Source of the DNA: Dama dama
Taxonomy: Eukaryota > Chordata > Mammalia > Artiodactyla > Cervidae
NCBI RefSeq assembly: GCF_033118175.1
Contig: NC_083692.1
Location: forward strand, 91,306,501 to 91,370,500
Direction: 5' to 3'
Length of the DNA stretch: 64,000 nt
This document shows, piece by piece, positions 36,643-48,095 of the stretch. Position numbers and translations under genes: made by a program. The notes beneath the pieces are model-generated. The model was not told the origin of the DNA, searched no databases, and saw nothing but the letters and a program-made list of their open reading frames with translations. Numbering within the stretch: the stretch's first letter is position 1; each line of letters opens with the position of its first letter.

Positions 36643-36771
36643 GTAGTCGCTCAGTCGTGTCCGACTCTTTGCAACCCTGTGGACCAGGCTCCTCTGTCCA
36701 TGGGATTCTCCAAGCAAGAATACTGGAGTGGGTTGCCATTTCCTTCTCCAGGGGATCTTACCGACTCAGGG
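36643..36771 (-). mobile_element. Bov-tA SINE, reverse, with 10-bp target-site duplication
   Basis: GTAGTCGCTCAGTCGTGTCC through CTTCTCCAGGGGATCTTACC. TGATTAGTGT flanks it at 36633-36642 and 36772-36781. Confidence 0.93.
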
Positions 36772-36781
36772 TGATTAGTGT

Positions 36782-37956
36782 CTTTCAAATTATCTTAGCC
36801 ACAACCTCTTTTTTTCAAAGAAAAATGCAGAGAAACACAACCTATTTAGCAAATATATATTATGGATTCTTCTTTAAGGGTTAAACTGTGCTGATAGAAA
36901 TGGAGATAGAACCCTGGATCCTCACCCATTAACCCACCGTCCCATCTAAAAACAACTCCCAAGGTGCATCTGGAACCCCTCTGGCTCTGGAAAACACACT
37001 TCTCCACTGAACCTGTTGGTCACCTCATTCTAGAAACTGGAACTCCTTTAGATTTCCAGAGGTTGCTCAGATACGGAGCTCTGTCCATTTACTATATATT
37101 AAGCAAGATAGTGATTTTCTTCATGCGCTCTAAATTTCTCTGCTGATCTCCTTCTTTACATCCAAAATCAATACATAAGACTAATCCATCTTATGATTGA
37201 GTATTCCTGTCTGACCGAAATGATTCATCATCTCAGAGGTGGCTTTCAGCTAGGAAGGGAAAGAGAAAGATGTGCTTGTTTACACTTCTCTCTGAACCCC
37301 CTCGTTTCTACACAGAGGTTAACAAATCCAATGCCCTTTCCTCATCCATCAAGCTGATGGATGGAATAGCTGGCGCTTCTGCATCGTGGCCTGAAGCCTT
37401 CTGTTCTCGTGACTTCTGTGTTGTCCTGTTACACTGGTTTTCTTCCTCATGTTCTTTTCTTCTTCTCTGCCTCATTTGCTGACAGTTTTCCTTTGGCACT
37501 AGTTTCTGCCTGTGGGCTTCTGCTGTCCTTTTGCTTCACTCCCTAGGCAGCTAATGCATTTCCAGGGCTCAGTGATGACTGCATTCTGGACAGTGCTTGA
37601 GTCCGTATGTGCCTCAGTCTCTCTTTCAGGGCCCAGTGTCTTTGTTCTGTGTGTAGTCGATATCTCTCCCTTGAGTTCACATTAATTTTTCAAAGTCAAC
37701 ATGCCTAACTCTAAGATCATATTATCACCACTGTTTCCTGCTCTAAAATCTCTATTCTGCCAATGTCAATATTTTCTTTATCACCAAACTTGAAACCTTG
37801 GAAATTTGTCTTTTATACTCTATAGTCACCAAAAGTCTTTTTATTTTACCTTCAAAACTTCTCTTAGAAGTGTCTTTGCTCATCACTCCATGTCATAGAG
37901 TTTAAGAACACAGTGCTTTCTTATCATTTAGTTGTTAATAAATATTTTCTGAATCT
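36782..37956. other. Intronic sequence, no gene recognised
   Basis: Mostly unique AT-rich sequence. The frames near 37270-37500 have no family likeness. Confidence 0.35.
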
Positions 37957-38172
37957 GGGCTTCCCTAAGTGTCTCAGTTGGTAAAGAATTGGCCTGCAAA
38001 GCAGGAGACCCGAGTTCGATCCCTGGGTCAGGAAGATTCCCCTAGAGAAGGAAATGGCAACCAGTGCTCTTGCCTGGAGAATTCCGTGGACAGGGGAGCC
38101 GGCAGGCTACAGTCCATGGAGTCGCAAAGAGTCAGATAGGACTGTGAGACTCACTTTCACTTTTACTTTTCA
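37957..38172 (+). mobile_element. Bov-tA SINE
   Basis: GGGCTTCCCTAAGTGTCTCA, GAGACCCGAGTTCGATCCCT and CTTGCCTGGAGAATTCCGTG. AATCTGG is repeated at 37952-37958 and 38173-38179, a possible target-site duplication. Confidence 0.92.
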
Positions 38173-38289
38173 AATCTGGATCTAGTCCAACTATGTCAGA
38201 AAAATTCTGAAAGTCATTAGCATTCTAAGAAATCTCTGCTTCTTGTCTTTTGTTTCAACAGTGTATTTAATACACTGTCAATTTAATAA

Positions 38290-40160
38290 TGAAGACACCA
38301 ATTTAATAATTCAATACTTCTATGTATATAGATACAAAAATCCTCAACAAAATACTAGCAAGTAGAATTCAGCAACATATAAAGAGGATTATGCAACATG
38401 ACCAAGTGGGTTCATCCCAGGAATGTGATGATCGTTTAACAGCTAAAATAAATTAATGTAATATAGCATATAAATAGACTAGAGGACAAAAAATGTTTAG
38501 TAATCTCAGATGCAGAAAAGAACTTTTGGCAAATGTCATACTTTTTCTGGATAGAAACACTCAGACTGTGAATAAAAGGAGACGTTACTCAATTTGATAG
38601 AGCATCTACAAAAAAAAACAAACTTATAGCTAGCATCCTACTGAATGGTGAAGGATTGAATATTTTACCCTAAGATCAGGAATAAGGCAAGGATGTTGGC
38701 TTTCACCATTTGTTTCAGCATTATATTGAGATTCTAACAGGGCAGTTGGGTAAAAAATAGAAATAAGGTATTCAAATTGACATGGGAGAAGTAACACTAT
38801 GCATATTTGTAAATAACATGAGATTGTATTTAAGAAATCCCAAGGAGTCAACTAAAAAACTATTAGAACTAATAAACAAGTTCTACAAGGTTGCACAATA
38901 GAAGAGAAGTGTACACCAATCAGTTGTAGTTCCATACAGTAACAATGAACAAATCAAACATGAAATTAAGAAAATAGTTAATTTGCAATAGCACTGAAAA
39001 GAATGAAATACTTAGGAGTAAATTTAAGAAAAGAAGTACAAAAGCTATATTCTGAAAACTGTAAAGCACTTAAAGAAGACCTAAATAAGTGAAAAGATTT
39101 CCTATGTTCATGGATTAGAAGATGATATATTAAGATGGCAATAATCCCCAAATTGATTTATGAGTTTAATACACTTCCTAACAAAATCCCAGCTGATTCT
39201 TGGCAGATTATTGGTTTAACTGATCCTCAAATTCATTAAAAAAAAAAAAAAGAATTCAAGGGACTCAGAATAACCAAATCAATCTTGGAGAAAAAAACAA
39301 AAACGTTGAACTACTCATACTTCCTGATTTCAAAACTTACTATAAATAATTACAATAATCAAGATACTGACTTAAGATTGTAGACATATAGATAAGTGGA
39401 ATAGAATTGAGAGTCTGGAAATAAACTCTTACATTTACAGTCAATTGATTTTCAACAAGAATGTCAAAAGCATTAATTCGGGAAATAATAGTCTCTTGAA
39501 CAAGTGGTGCAGACACAACGGATTTCCACATGCAAAAGAATGGAACTGAACCCCTACCTCTCACCACATATAAATATAATTCAAAGTGAATCAAAGATCT
39601 AAACAGAAGTACTGAACTATAAACTCCTAAAAGAGAATATAGATGTAAATCTTCGTGACCTTGGATGAAGCAATGATTTCCTGGATATGACACCAAAGCA
39701 TAAGCAGTACAGTAGAAATTAGATAAACTGGGATTCATTAGAATTTAAGCCTTTTGTGCCTCAAAAAACACCGTCAAGAAAGTGAAAAAGACAATCCATA
39801 GAATGGGAGAAAATATTTGCTCCTGAGGAGGGACTTGTATCTGGAATATATAAAGAACTCTTACAACTAAATAATGAAAGGATCTGAATATACTTTTCCC
39901 CAAAAAAGAGGATATACAAGGGGCCAACAAACACATGAAAAGATGCTCAACTTTATTAGTCATCAGGGAGATGCAAATCCAGACCATAATGAGATAAAAC
40001 GTCATACCCAATAGGCTGTAACAAAAGACAGGCAGTTGACAAATAATATGGACAAATTGATATCCTCAAACACTGCCAGAGGGACATAACATGCTAGATA
40101 TGGTTTCAAGCAAAATATTGTAGTATTTACTCTTGAAAAAAAAATCTGGGTATAAGTGGA
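38290..40160 (+). mobile_element. Degenerate L1 ORF2 (reverse transcriptase) fragment
   Basis: The decayed sense-strand frame is recognisable as L1 ORF2. Around 38395-38425 it reads a DQVGFIPG-like stretch, around 38805-38820 the RT FADD box has become FVNN-like, and it is followed by LYLRNPKESTKKLLELINKF. Multiple stops and frameshifts make it inactive. The antisense frames at 39340-40011 are shadows. Further L1-like sequence may continue to about 40450. Confidence 0.85.
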
Positions 40161-41019
40161 CCCATGCATTTCAAACCCATATTGTGAAGGGTCAACGCTA
40201 ATAGCAAAAATAAATAAATAAATAAAATAACCTAAATTCCTCTTAAAGGGGAATGTATAAACAAAATGTGCTGTTTTATGCAGTGAAATAGGAAATAATT
40301 AAAAGGAATAAACATACATATACATATATACATAATCTCTGGGCTCTAAAAAACACAGTAGTGGATAAAAAAGTCAAGCTGCAAAATAGATATAGCAGAA
40401 CACATACATGTACATTTCTAAAGTATAGAACTACCATGCATTATTCCTTGACACGTGTATCTGTTACTGTATCTTTAAATGGCTAAAAGATGTACTGAAG
40501 TCCTGATAGCAGCAGCCACTGGGGTAATGGGTGAAGAGACTGGGATTAAAGATGGAGAAAAGGGATCTGTCACTTCATCTTCATTGTACTACTTCTCTAA
40601 TTGAGAGAAGAAAGCAGATATGACAAAATGCTAATATTTATTCATTCTGAGTGACAGCTCACAGGGTGTTCATTATATTATTCTTTGTAGTTTGCTTTTT
40701 TAAAAAATTTCTCCCAATGAATAAAACTTAAGTTGAGATAACAGTATCTTTTGTCATTTAGTTGTAGACTTATTTATTCATAATTTAGTCTTAGACTTAT
40801 TTATTGTTTAGGTATTTTATGTTCCTGTTTGTTTTAAAAGTGAATGTATATAAGTATAGCTGAAATAGCTAAATTTCTTTCCTTTGTTTATGTTCACAAA
40901 GCGTCCTCATTTTATTTAGCATTCTTTGCTATCAAAATGTGGTTTTTATATACAAACTTGTGAGCAGTAGATTATGAGGGCTCACAGTTCTACCAGTCTG
41001 TATATTAAGAATGTACTTC
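40161..41019. other. AT-rich sequence, probable L1 tail then unrecognised
   Basis: 40300-40480 resembles the weakly conserved L1 region after ORF2. The rest shows nothing I can name. Confidence 0.35.
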
Positions 41020-41120
41020 CTATGGTGTGTGTGTGTGTGTGTGTCTGTGTGTGTTCAGTTGTGTCTGACTCATTGCGACCCCTGGACTGTACCCGCCAGG
41101 CTCCTCTGTCCATGGAATTT
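41020..41120 (-). mobile_element. Truncated Bov-tA SINE with (GT)n head
   Basis: A (GT)n run at 41024-41053 is followed by TTCAGTTGTGTCTGACTCAT and GGCTCCTCTGTCCATGGAAT, after which SINE likeness stops. Confidence 0.8.
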
Positions 41121-41148
41121 ACAGTCAAGTAGACATCTTCACACACCT

Positions 41149-41586
41149 CGATCTCTAGAAGCACCCGTTTGTATTGGAGCCAGCATAGCGACGAGCAGAC
41201 AGAGAAGCAAGAAGTCCGAAGAGCTCCTCTTTGATGTTGATGATTTGTTGGTGCTGACTGTTAGGGCCGAAGGTCTGAAACCAGCGACGTTTATTGGCTC
41301 GGTCTGCAGCACGCCTCTCCAGTGTCGTTGCCACAGTTCTGACAAACGGATGGGACACTCTGCCTGTTCCCCAGTGACAGTGCTCCCGCATTAAACCGCG
41401 TGCAGCACAGAAGTCCCGCTCAGGCGGGGTGGAGGGCACGCTCCAGTCCTGGATCACACAAAGGTGATGCTGGGCAGGTGGTGGCGAGGGCATCTTTACA
41501 GACACGTCACCCACTGCGGCTCTCAGGCATCGGATGGGGAGTCTAGCAGACTTTGGAGGTGCACCGCAGATAATTGCTGTGACCAT
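41149..41586 (-). other. Unidentified CpG-rich block with a 143-codon antisense open frame
   Basis: I count 23 CpG dinucleotides in about 430 bp, against only a few in the 500 bp to the right. On the - strand an uninterrupted frame runs from ATG at 41586 to the TAG ending at 41155; it includes FQTFGPNSQHQQIINIKEEL. I do not recognise the protein. AATAAA is present on the - strand (TTTATT at about 41290). It could be a processed pseudogene, an LTR fragment or another young insertion. No target-site duplication was found. Coding status is unproven. Confidence 0.4.
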
Positions 41587-42145
41587 ATTTGAAAAGTAAC
41601 AGATAAATGTGGATTTAAAGCAGAGTAATAATTACACAGTGAAGTGCTAAGGTGAGATGTATAAACATGCACAGGTAAGGGGGCAGACCTCCATACCTTA
41701 CCTTTGGGGATTCACCAGGGTCTTCAACCGGAGTAGAACTCAGGTCTCTCTCTGCACCTTATTTGCTTCTCCCCACAAGCAGGAGCAGGAGGAAGTTATC
41801 TAAAAGAAGGAACTGAGCATGCTCAATTTGGACCCTTTTGTCTGTCTAATTTTGGAGCCAGCCTGTCCCTGGGATATATGTCAATACACAAGGGTCAGTC
41901 ATTAGCACGGCCTCCCTGCCACAGATCTGAAGCTACGTTCTTTTCAACCAGCTTTATCAGTAACAAAGGCCATGTGTTTAGCTCCATCCGTCTGGCCTCT
42001 TACCCCTCAACTGGTCCCAAACTCAAGAGGGAAAGAGGGAGCAGGTACTATCAAGTGTCCCCCTCCCCCACCACAACCTGATGATCAATTAATATAAAAC
42101 CTCAAGAGTATAAATTAATATAATCCATGATATCAGTGGGGTACA

Positions 42146-42350
42146 GTATAGGTGGCGCAGTGATGAAGAATCCATCTGCCAATGCAGGAGACACAGGAGA
42201 CGCTGGTTCAATCCCTGGGTTGGGAAGATCCCCTGGCGAAGGTAAAGGCAACCCATTCCAGTATTCTTGCCTGGAGAATCCCACGGACAGAGGAACCTTA
42301 TGGGCTCCAGTCCATGGAGTCACAAGGAGTCTGACGTGACTGAACACGCA
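42146..42350 (+). mobile_element. Bov-tA SINE
   Basis: GTGGCGCAGTGATGAAGAAT-like head, CAATCCCTGGGTTGGGAAGA, CCAGTATTCTTGCCTGGAGA and GACGTGACTGAACACGCATG. Confidence 0.9.
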
Positions 42351-42936
42351 TGACCACATGACATCAACCAATAATATATATATACTAGAATGATCTTATC
42401 TGAATAGTTAACTGAGCATTGCTCACTTACGTTTAGATTTCATAAGTGTGGTTAAAAAAATGAATGTACGATTTATCATGGCATGCTTGAATAACTTGAG
42501 ACAGGCTCCATTAAGATGTACATTTTATAATGTATCATATTATCTACATAGGTATACAAGTGTACACAGATTTATTTAACTCAATCATGCAATAGCAAAA
42601 TCAAAAGGTACCAAAAAAACAACCCTGCTTGCTGTCACAGTACACAGGTCTGCAGATGGCCATCTGTACATGGGCAGAACACAGTGGTTTTAAGGTTGAA
42701 TTAGTGTTCTAATCTCTTTGGGATTTCCTTTATATATGTGGTGGTTTATGGCTGATGTTTCATGTAACTTGAGCTCTCTGTTTATATTTAATAGAAGATT
42801 CATTCCTGTGGCAGGATACACATTTATGCTTCAGTGTTGAATAAAAGCTACTGTTCTGCAGGAGGGATATAAAACATTGATTTATAATGACACATTCCAA
42901 TAACAGTGATCTAATTCTCCCAAACCCTCTCCTCAG
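42351..42936. other. ARSB intron sequence just before exon 7
   Basis: AT-rich and unique-looking. AATAAA occurs at 42840-42845. The last 20 bases are a pyrimidine-rich splice acceptor tract. Confidence 0.5.
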
Positions 42937-43059
42937 GTCCTGGGAACAGCATGGCTCCAGCCAAGGATGATTCTTCCCGTCTGGAATATTCAGCCTTCAA
43001 CACATCTATCCACGCTGCCATTAGACACCAGAACTGGAAACTGCTCACAGGCTACCCAG
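42937..43059 (+). CDS. ARSB: ARSB penultimate coding exon (equivalent of human exon 7)
   Basis: This exon encodes part of the C-terminal domain of arylsulfatase B, the lysosomal enzyme that removes 4-sulfate from N-acetylgalactosamine in dermatan and chondroitin sulfate. Seen: acceptor AG at 42935-42936 after a pyrimidine-rich tract and donor GT at 43060. The frame starts with the last two bases of a split codon (GT, consistent with Cys) and reads PGNSMAPAKDDSS, then a segment ending GYPG. It is 123 bp, the size I recall for human exon 7 (c.1214-1336). On human numbering the split codon is residue 405, a disulfide partner of Cys447. NTS at residue 426 is a known N-glycosylation sequon. The catalytic formylglycine and metal-binding residues lie in exons outside the window. 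The exon ends in phase 1 (first base of a Gly codon) and joins 45293 in frame. Very confident from sequence and exon-size agreement. Confidence 0.95.
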
Positions 43060-43229
43060 GTAGAAGGCCTAGCATCTCCCACCAGAACAGCTGGGTGGAT
43101 TTTCCAAAGAATAACTGCCTTTCACAGAACACCATCTCTGGACTGCTGAATGAGAGGGAGGGGTATAATCTCATCCTACATTTTTAAAAATTAGGAACTA
43201 ACTGTTGAGGTGGTGCTGGGGCAGGAGGA

Positions 43230-43452
43230 GGCTTCACAGGTGGCACTTGTGGTTAAGAACCCACCTGCCAATGCAGAAGATGTAAGAGACATGTATTCAA
43301 TCCCTGGGTGGGGAAGATCCCTTGGAGGAGGGCGTGGAAACCCACTCCAGGATTCTTGCCTGGAGAATCCCACGGACAGAGAAGCCTAGCAGGCTACAGT
43401 CCATGGGGTCACAAAGAGTCAGACACAACTGAAGCGATCCAGCACACATGCA
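43230..43452 (+). mobile_element. Bov-tA SINE in ARSB intron 7
   Basis: GGCTTCACAGGTGGCACTTG, GTATTCAATCCCTGGGTGGG and GACACAACTGAAGCGATCCA. Confidence 0.92.
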
Positions 43453-43724
43453 TGTAGAGGTGGGGGGATGGTGAGAGGGAGAAACACAGCTCTAGGGCCT
43501 CATGGAAAAGAAGGGTTTCAGATGTGTGTGGCCAGCAAGCACAATACGTCTAGCTAGCAAAGACAGTCTCTGAAAGTGACATCTTCAACCAGGGGTATAG
43601 TGGGGGGGAGGGATTGCTTCCCCTGAGCACATCCTTGAGGTGACATCTTTTAAATAGTTTTATGGTATGTGGTTAAGACTGTGATGCAATTAAGCAGTGT
43701 TTATAATGAGGTCCTTTTTGATGG

Positions 43725-43870
43725 TTGCAGCAAGACAGTCCCTCATTGTTTGTGACTGTCCTGTAAGTTCTAAGACATTTTAGCATCCCTGGCCCATGAC
43801 TGCTAAATGACAATAGTACCCACCCCAAGCACCGCCCCCAAGTTCTCTGTGATGACTGAAAATAACCCCG
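43725..43870 (-). mobile_element. MER20-like fragment, reverse
   Basis: GTTTGTGACTGTCCTGTAAG, CATTTTAGCATCCCTGGCCC and CAAGTTCTCTGTGATGACTG follow the MER20 layout in reverse. Confidence 0.65.
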
Positions 43871-43872
43871 CT

Positions 43873-45065
43873 ACACACACATGTACACACACACAGATAT
43901 ACACACACACACATGCACACACACATGCATGCACATACACACACTCATGCACACATGCACAGATATACACACATACTCGCATGCGCACACACATGCACAC
44001 ACATACGCATGCACGCACACACACATGCACACACAGACGCATGCACACATGCACAGATATACGCACACTCGCGTGCACACACACATGCACACACATGCAT
44101 GCACACACGCACAGATACATGCACACATATATGATGTACACACACAGATAGACACACCTATGCACACACATGCACACACACAGATATACACACATGCGCA
44201 CACATATGCATGTACACACACAGATATACACACACATGCACACACATACGCATGCACACATGCAGAGACATGCACATGTACACACACATGTGCACACATG
44301 CACAGATATACACACATGTACACACATGCACACACATACTCATGCACAGATACACACACACACTTGTGCACACAAATGCACACACAACATGTGCACACAG
44401 ATACACACACGTGCACACATATGCATGCACACACGCACAGATATACACACATGTACACACATGCGCATGCACACATGCACAGATCTACACACACATGTAC
44501 ACACATATGCATGCACACGTGCACAGATATACACACATGTACACACATGCACATGCACAGATACACACATGCACACACATACGCATGCACACAATCAGAG
44601 ATATACACATGCATACACACACATGTACACACATATGCATGCACACATGCACAGATATACACACAGATGCACGTGCACACACTTGTGTACACACACACAT
44701 GCACACACACAACATGCACATAGACATACACACACACGCATGCACACACACATGCACAGATGCACAGATATACACATGCGTACACACGTATGCATGCACA
44801 CATGCACAGATGTGCACACAGACATGTACACACATGTACACAGACGCACATGCACACACAGAGAGATATACATGCGCATGCACACATGCACATGTACACA
44901 CATATGCATGCACACACACATATACACACATGCTTACACATACACACTTGCACGTGCGCACACATGAACACACATATACATGCACAGATACACACACACA
45001 CTTGCGCATACACACACACATGCACACAAATACACAACATGCACACACATGCATACACATGCATG
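43873..45065. repeat. CA/ATGCAC-rich minisatellite in ARSB intron 7
   Basis: About 1.2 kb of ACACAC, ATGCAC, ATGTAC and ATATGC motifs with a recurring CAGATATACACACA landmark about every 40-50 bp or multiples of it, suggesting a higher-order unit. Most of it alternates purine and pyrimidine. Such sequence cannot contain stop codons, which explains the long overlapping frames on both strands, including one of 412 codons. None is a gene. It ends about 230 bp before the last ARSB exon. Confidence 0.95.
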
Positions 45066-45292
45066 CTCTTTCCTGGAAGCCCCAGCCCCACTGTGAAGCA
45101 GTGAGACATGTTTAGTTAAAGTGCCAGAAGTCAGAGTCTGGGACAAATCTAGGCATAGCATCAAGGGCCACATTGTTTTTAATGTGGCCATACCCACAAC
45201 CCAGCTCAACCTTATCCCCTAAACTCCTTCTTTGAAGATAGAGCCTACCCACAATGCTTCTCCTCCAATGAACTGTTGTGTTTCTTTGCCAG

Positions 45293-45558
45293 GCTGTGGT
45301 CACTGGTTTCCCCCACCATCTCAGTATAATATTTCTGTGATACCCTCATCGGACCCACCAGCCAAGACCCTCTGGCTCTTTGACATTGACCGGGACCCCG
45401 AAGAAAGGCATGACCTGTCAAGAGAATATCCCCACATCGTCAAGAAACTCCTTTCCCGTCTGCAGTTCTACCAGAAACACTCAGTGCCTGTCTACTTCCC
45501 GGCACAAGACCCCCGTTGCGATCCCAAGGCCACTGGGGCCTGGGGCCCTTGGATGTAG
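45293..45558 (+). CDS. ARSB: ARSB terminal coding exon (equivalent of human exon 8) with stop codon
   Basis: This is the last coding exon of arylsulfatase B. Seen: acceptor AG at 45291-45292 after a T-rich tract. The first two bases complete the Gly codon begun at 43059, and the frame runs 87 more codons to TAG at 45556-45558. It contains CGHWFPPPSQ, the segment TLWLFDIDRDPEERHDLS typical of sulfatase C-terminal domains, and the end GAWGPWM. On human numbering the first Cys is 447 (disulfide with 405), NIS at 458 is a glycosylation sequon, the Cys in QDPRC is 521 (disulfide with 117), and the last residue is 533, the human length. The 266-bp size matches human c.1337-1602. No frameshift or premature stop is present, so this is a functional-looking gene end and not a retrocopy, because a real intron separates the two exons. 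Confidence 0.97.
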
Positions 45559-46899
45559 GATTTTAGGCAGCCTGGAGAGCAGCTTGAAAGCCTCTCTGCA
45601 AGTTGGACTCCAGGCCTTTACTTGTGTGATTCTTGTCTTGTTTGTTCTCCCAGCCTGGGTTCCCCTGGCCCTGCTCTTGCTCCTAAACCACATTGAGTTG
45701 TCTAATTTCAACCCCTGGTGCAATTGAGGTGCTGATAAAATCTGAACACTGATGCTGTTGGCTGGGGTATGTGTCCAGAGGAGAGGGTGACTGGGTTCAC
45801 CCTCCCTTTCCTGAGCTGCAGGATTGCTGGGAACTTGACTTAAAAGAGGAAGTTACTGAGTCTTGGAGGCTGGAGCAGCTGGTTCTTTTTGCCTCACAAG
45901 TCAAATGTTAGATTTCCCTCTGCAATAGCCGGGTTTTATTGGAGTGACTCACGTTTCTTGTAACAAATGAAAGGGTTAGACAGTCGTTAATGGTTCTGTT
46001 GGCCACGGGTTCTCCTGCCTGTAAGAGATCCTGTTGAGGCATCCCCTGTGAATCACCCGCCTTGGTTCACCCCTCGCTCACGCATCTCATCACTCACCTC
46101 ATCACTCATCCTGTCACAGAGCATAAGTCTTGTTTCATTATTAACATGAGTTTGGCAATATGCCTGCTTCTTAGTTTTGGGCTTTACGGTTAAGGAATGT
46201 GTTTTTATCCCCCGGTTTTTCCCAACCGTTGCTCATCTTGTCTGGACTGCCAGCTACCCCCACGCCCTTTGGGGTTCTTTTTCTGCCTTTCCTCTGATTC
46301 AGGCATCCTGCACCTGGGAAGGCTGCTTTGCTTCTCCACTATGAGCACCACTGGTCTCTGATACACTGCTGAGGCCTGCCTTCCTTCTGACCCTGAAGCT
46401 GGAGGGCTACCTAGAGAGAACGGCGAGTCTAGCTCTGTGGGCATGTTCATGGCAGTACCTGGGTCTCTGTCATCTGCTTGGAGATGTTTTTTCCTAGTTG
46501 CATGGAGTTTATTCTCATGATTGTGGCTAAGTGTCAAAATATATTTAGTTGCACTGTTCTTCGCTAAAAGTGAGGAGAAACCTTGGGAAAGGATAATATT
46601 GTCCTGAGATGATGCAAGTAGTAGGCAGTTTGAAAATGGAAATGGCCAGCATGTGGGATACTGGACCTCGATAACACAGAAGAAGGCATATCCATGTTTC
46701 TCTTATTTTCTTAGCCTTACTGCCTTTATTGAGGTTGGGGGAAGAGCATACACAGTTTGATCTTCCAGCTCTTTTTCAGCCCCACCAACATCCTACTAAC
46801 ATGAGCAAGTCCAGATGAGCTTCAAAGAGTGTCAAACTCAGGAAAATGTGGCCAAAATCTACATTCCCTTTTTTTTTTGCGTTAACTCCACTGTTTCAT

Positions 46900-47000
46900 T
46901 CAATGCTTATCTCCAATGCCTGGATCAATGCCTGCTGCATGGAAGGCACTCAGTACACCTTTTTAAAAAATAAGTGAGTGAATGAACAAATGAATAAATG
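46900..47000 (-). mobile_element. L2 3' end, reverse
   Basis: TGCCTGGATCAATGCCTGCT, GGAAGGCACTCAGTACACC and GAATGAACAAATGAATAAAT. It supplies an AATAAA within the presumed ARSB 3' UTR. Confidence 0.65.
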
Positions 47001-48085
47001 AGAAAGTCTCATACGAGGGAAGATGCTAGTTCAATGAGCTGAGTACTGGGCTGAATATAAATATCTTCCAACCGTCACTTTTCTGTTCTCAAGCTGCCCT
47101 ACTGGGATAGGAGCACATATCTGGGCAGTCTAGGACACCATGGTGAAGTTGTGATGTCTTCCAGAGGGAGAAGGGCAAGAAATATGCCTGCTGAAGGGAC
47201 TCTCCTGCCAATAATCCTCAGTTCTCCTCTGCAAAGGACACTGGAAACTAAAACCACCAAATACGATATAGGTCGTGGCACAGCCATCCTTCAGTTCAGC
47301 AGCAATATCCTCTGGTGACAACTAGTTTGTGTTAAAATACGATGAATGGAAAGAAATGGTGCTAGAGCTAATGACACCTGTTACCAGCCTGTCCCCCATG
47401 CCTGGGCCGGCATGCAGCTGGCCAAAGTGCTTCTGACTCTCACTCCCAAGCCTGTGGACCCTTCTAACCCCGGGGGTGGAGGTACTGTTAATACTGTAAG
47501 ATTGGAGGCCATCACCACATGACACCTGTTCTCTCCTCCTGCTGTCCTCCCAGCAGCTGTTCCCAATCCTGGGTCCTTGATTGCTGTGTACCGTGTGGAT
47601 GTTCTGCACTCGATGGGCTCAAAAGGAATTTTAAGGACTGATTTTTTTGGTAAAACTTTTACTTGAGATCTTATGTTATCCATAATAGAACGTCATTGGG
47701 TTTTCTTATTCTGTACAGGAATGTAAACAGATTCACAGGCTGTCACTAGAAGTATGAACAGTGTTTCTTTCTGACTTGGTTTACCTATGGTTTTGTTTAT
47801 TTAATTTCCTTTTTACTACCTGATTATTCCAGATGTAGGGGACAAAAAATTAAATTTATCTTTGAAAATGTGTCAGCCGTGAGTATGGGGTTTTCATTTG
47901 GGAGATGAAAAGGTTTTGCAATTGGATAGTAGTGATGGTTGTACAACATCATGAATGCACTTAATGCCTCTGAATTGTACTTTAAATGATTCAAATGATA
48001 AATTTTACATTGTATAGTTTTTAACCACAATTTCAAAGCTATGTTGGTCTGTTTTGTGTCATGTGAATTTTAACTGAAAAAATCT

Positions 48086-48095
48086 ATTAAATAAA
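48086..48095 (+). terminator. ARSB: Candidate distal ARSB polyadenylation signal
   Basis: ATTAAA and AATAAA overlap here in AT-rich sequence, followed by an A-rich run and TGTG at about 48127. It is the last canonical signal before the old interspersed repeat that starts near 48235. No cleavage evidence is available. Confidence 0.4.

Larger units (their letters stand above)
43060..45292 (+). other. ARSB: ARSB intron 7 (last intron)
   Basis: The intron begins GTAGAAG and ends TTTCTTTGCCAG. It is 2,233 bp and mostly repetitive: a Bov-tA SINE (about 43230-43452), a reverse MER20-like element (about 43725-43870), and a 1.2-kb CA/ATGCAC-rich tandem array (about 43873-45065). If the intron is retained, the exon 7 frame continues through 43185 and stops just before the SINE. 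Confidence 0.9.

Noticed and set aside
39340..40011. Antisense frames of 132 and 88 codons
   Set aside because: Shadows of the degenerate sense-strand L1 ORF2.
1..42936. Search for ARSB exon 6 and earlier exons on the + strand
   Set aside because: No sequence resembling the exon 6 peptide region was seen by eye; the intron is long in human, so it is probably outside the window.
43060..43185. Continuation of the exon 7 frame as an alternative ARSB C-terminus
   Set aside because: It is simple read-through into intron 7 past a good donor site; no evidence that it is used.
43871..45109. 412-codon antisense Cys/Val-rich frame and several long + strand frames
   Set aside because: Automatic result of alternating purine-pyrimidine repeat, which cannot contain stop codons; not a protein gene.
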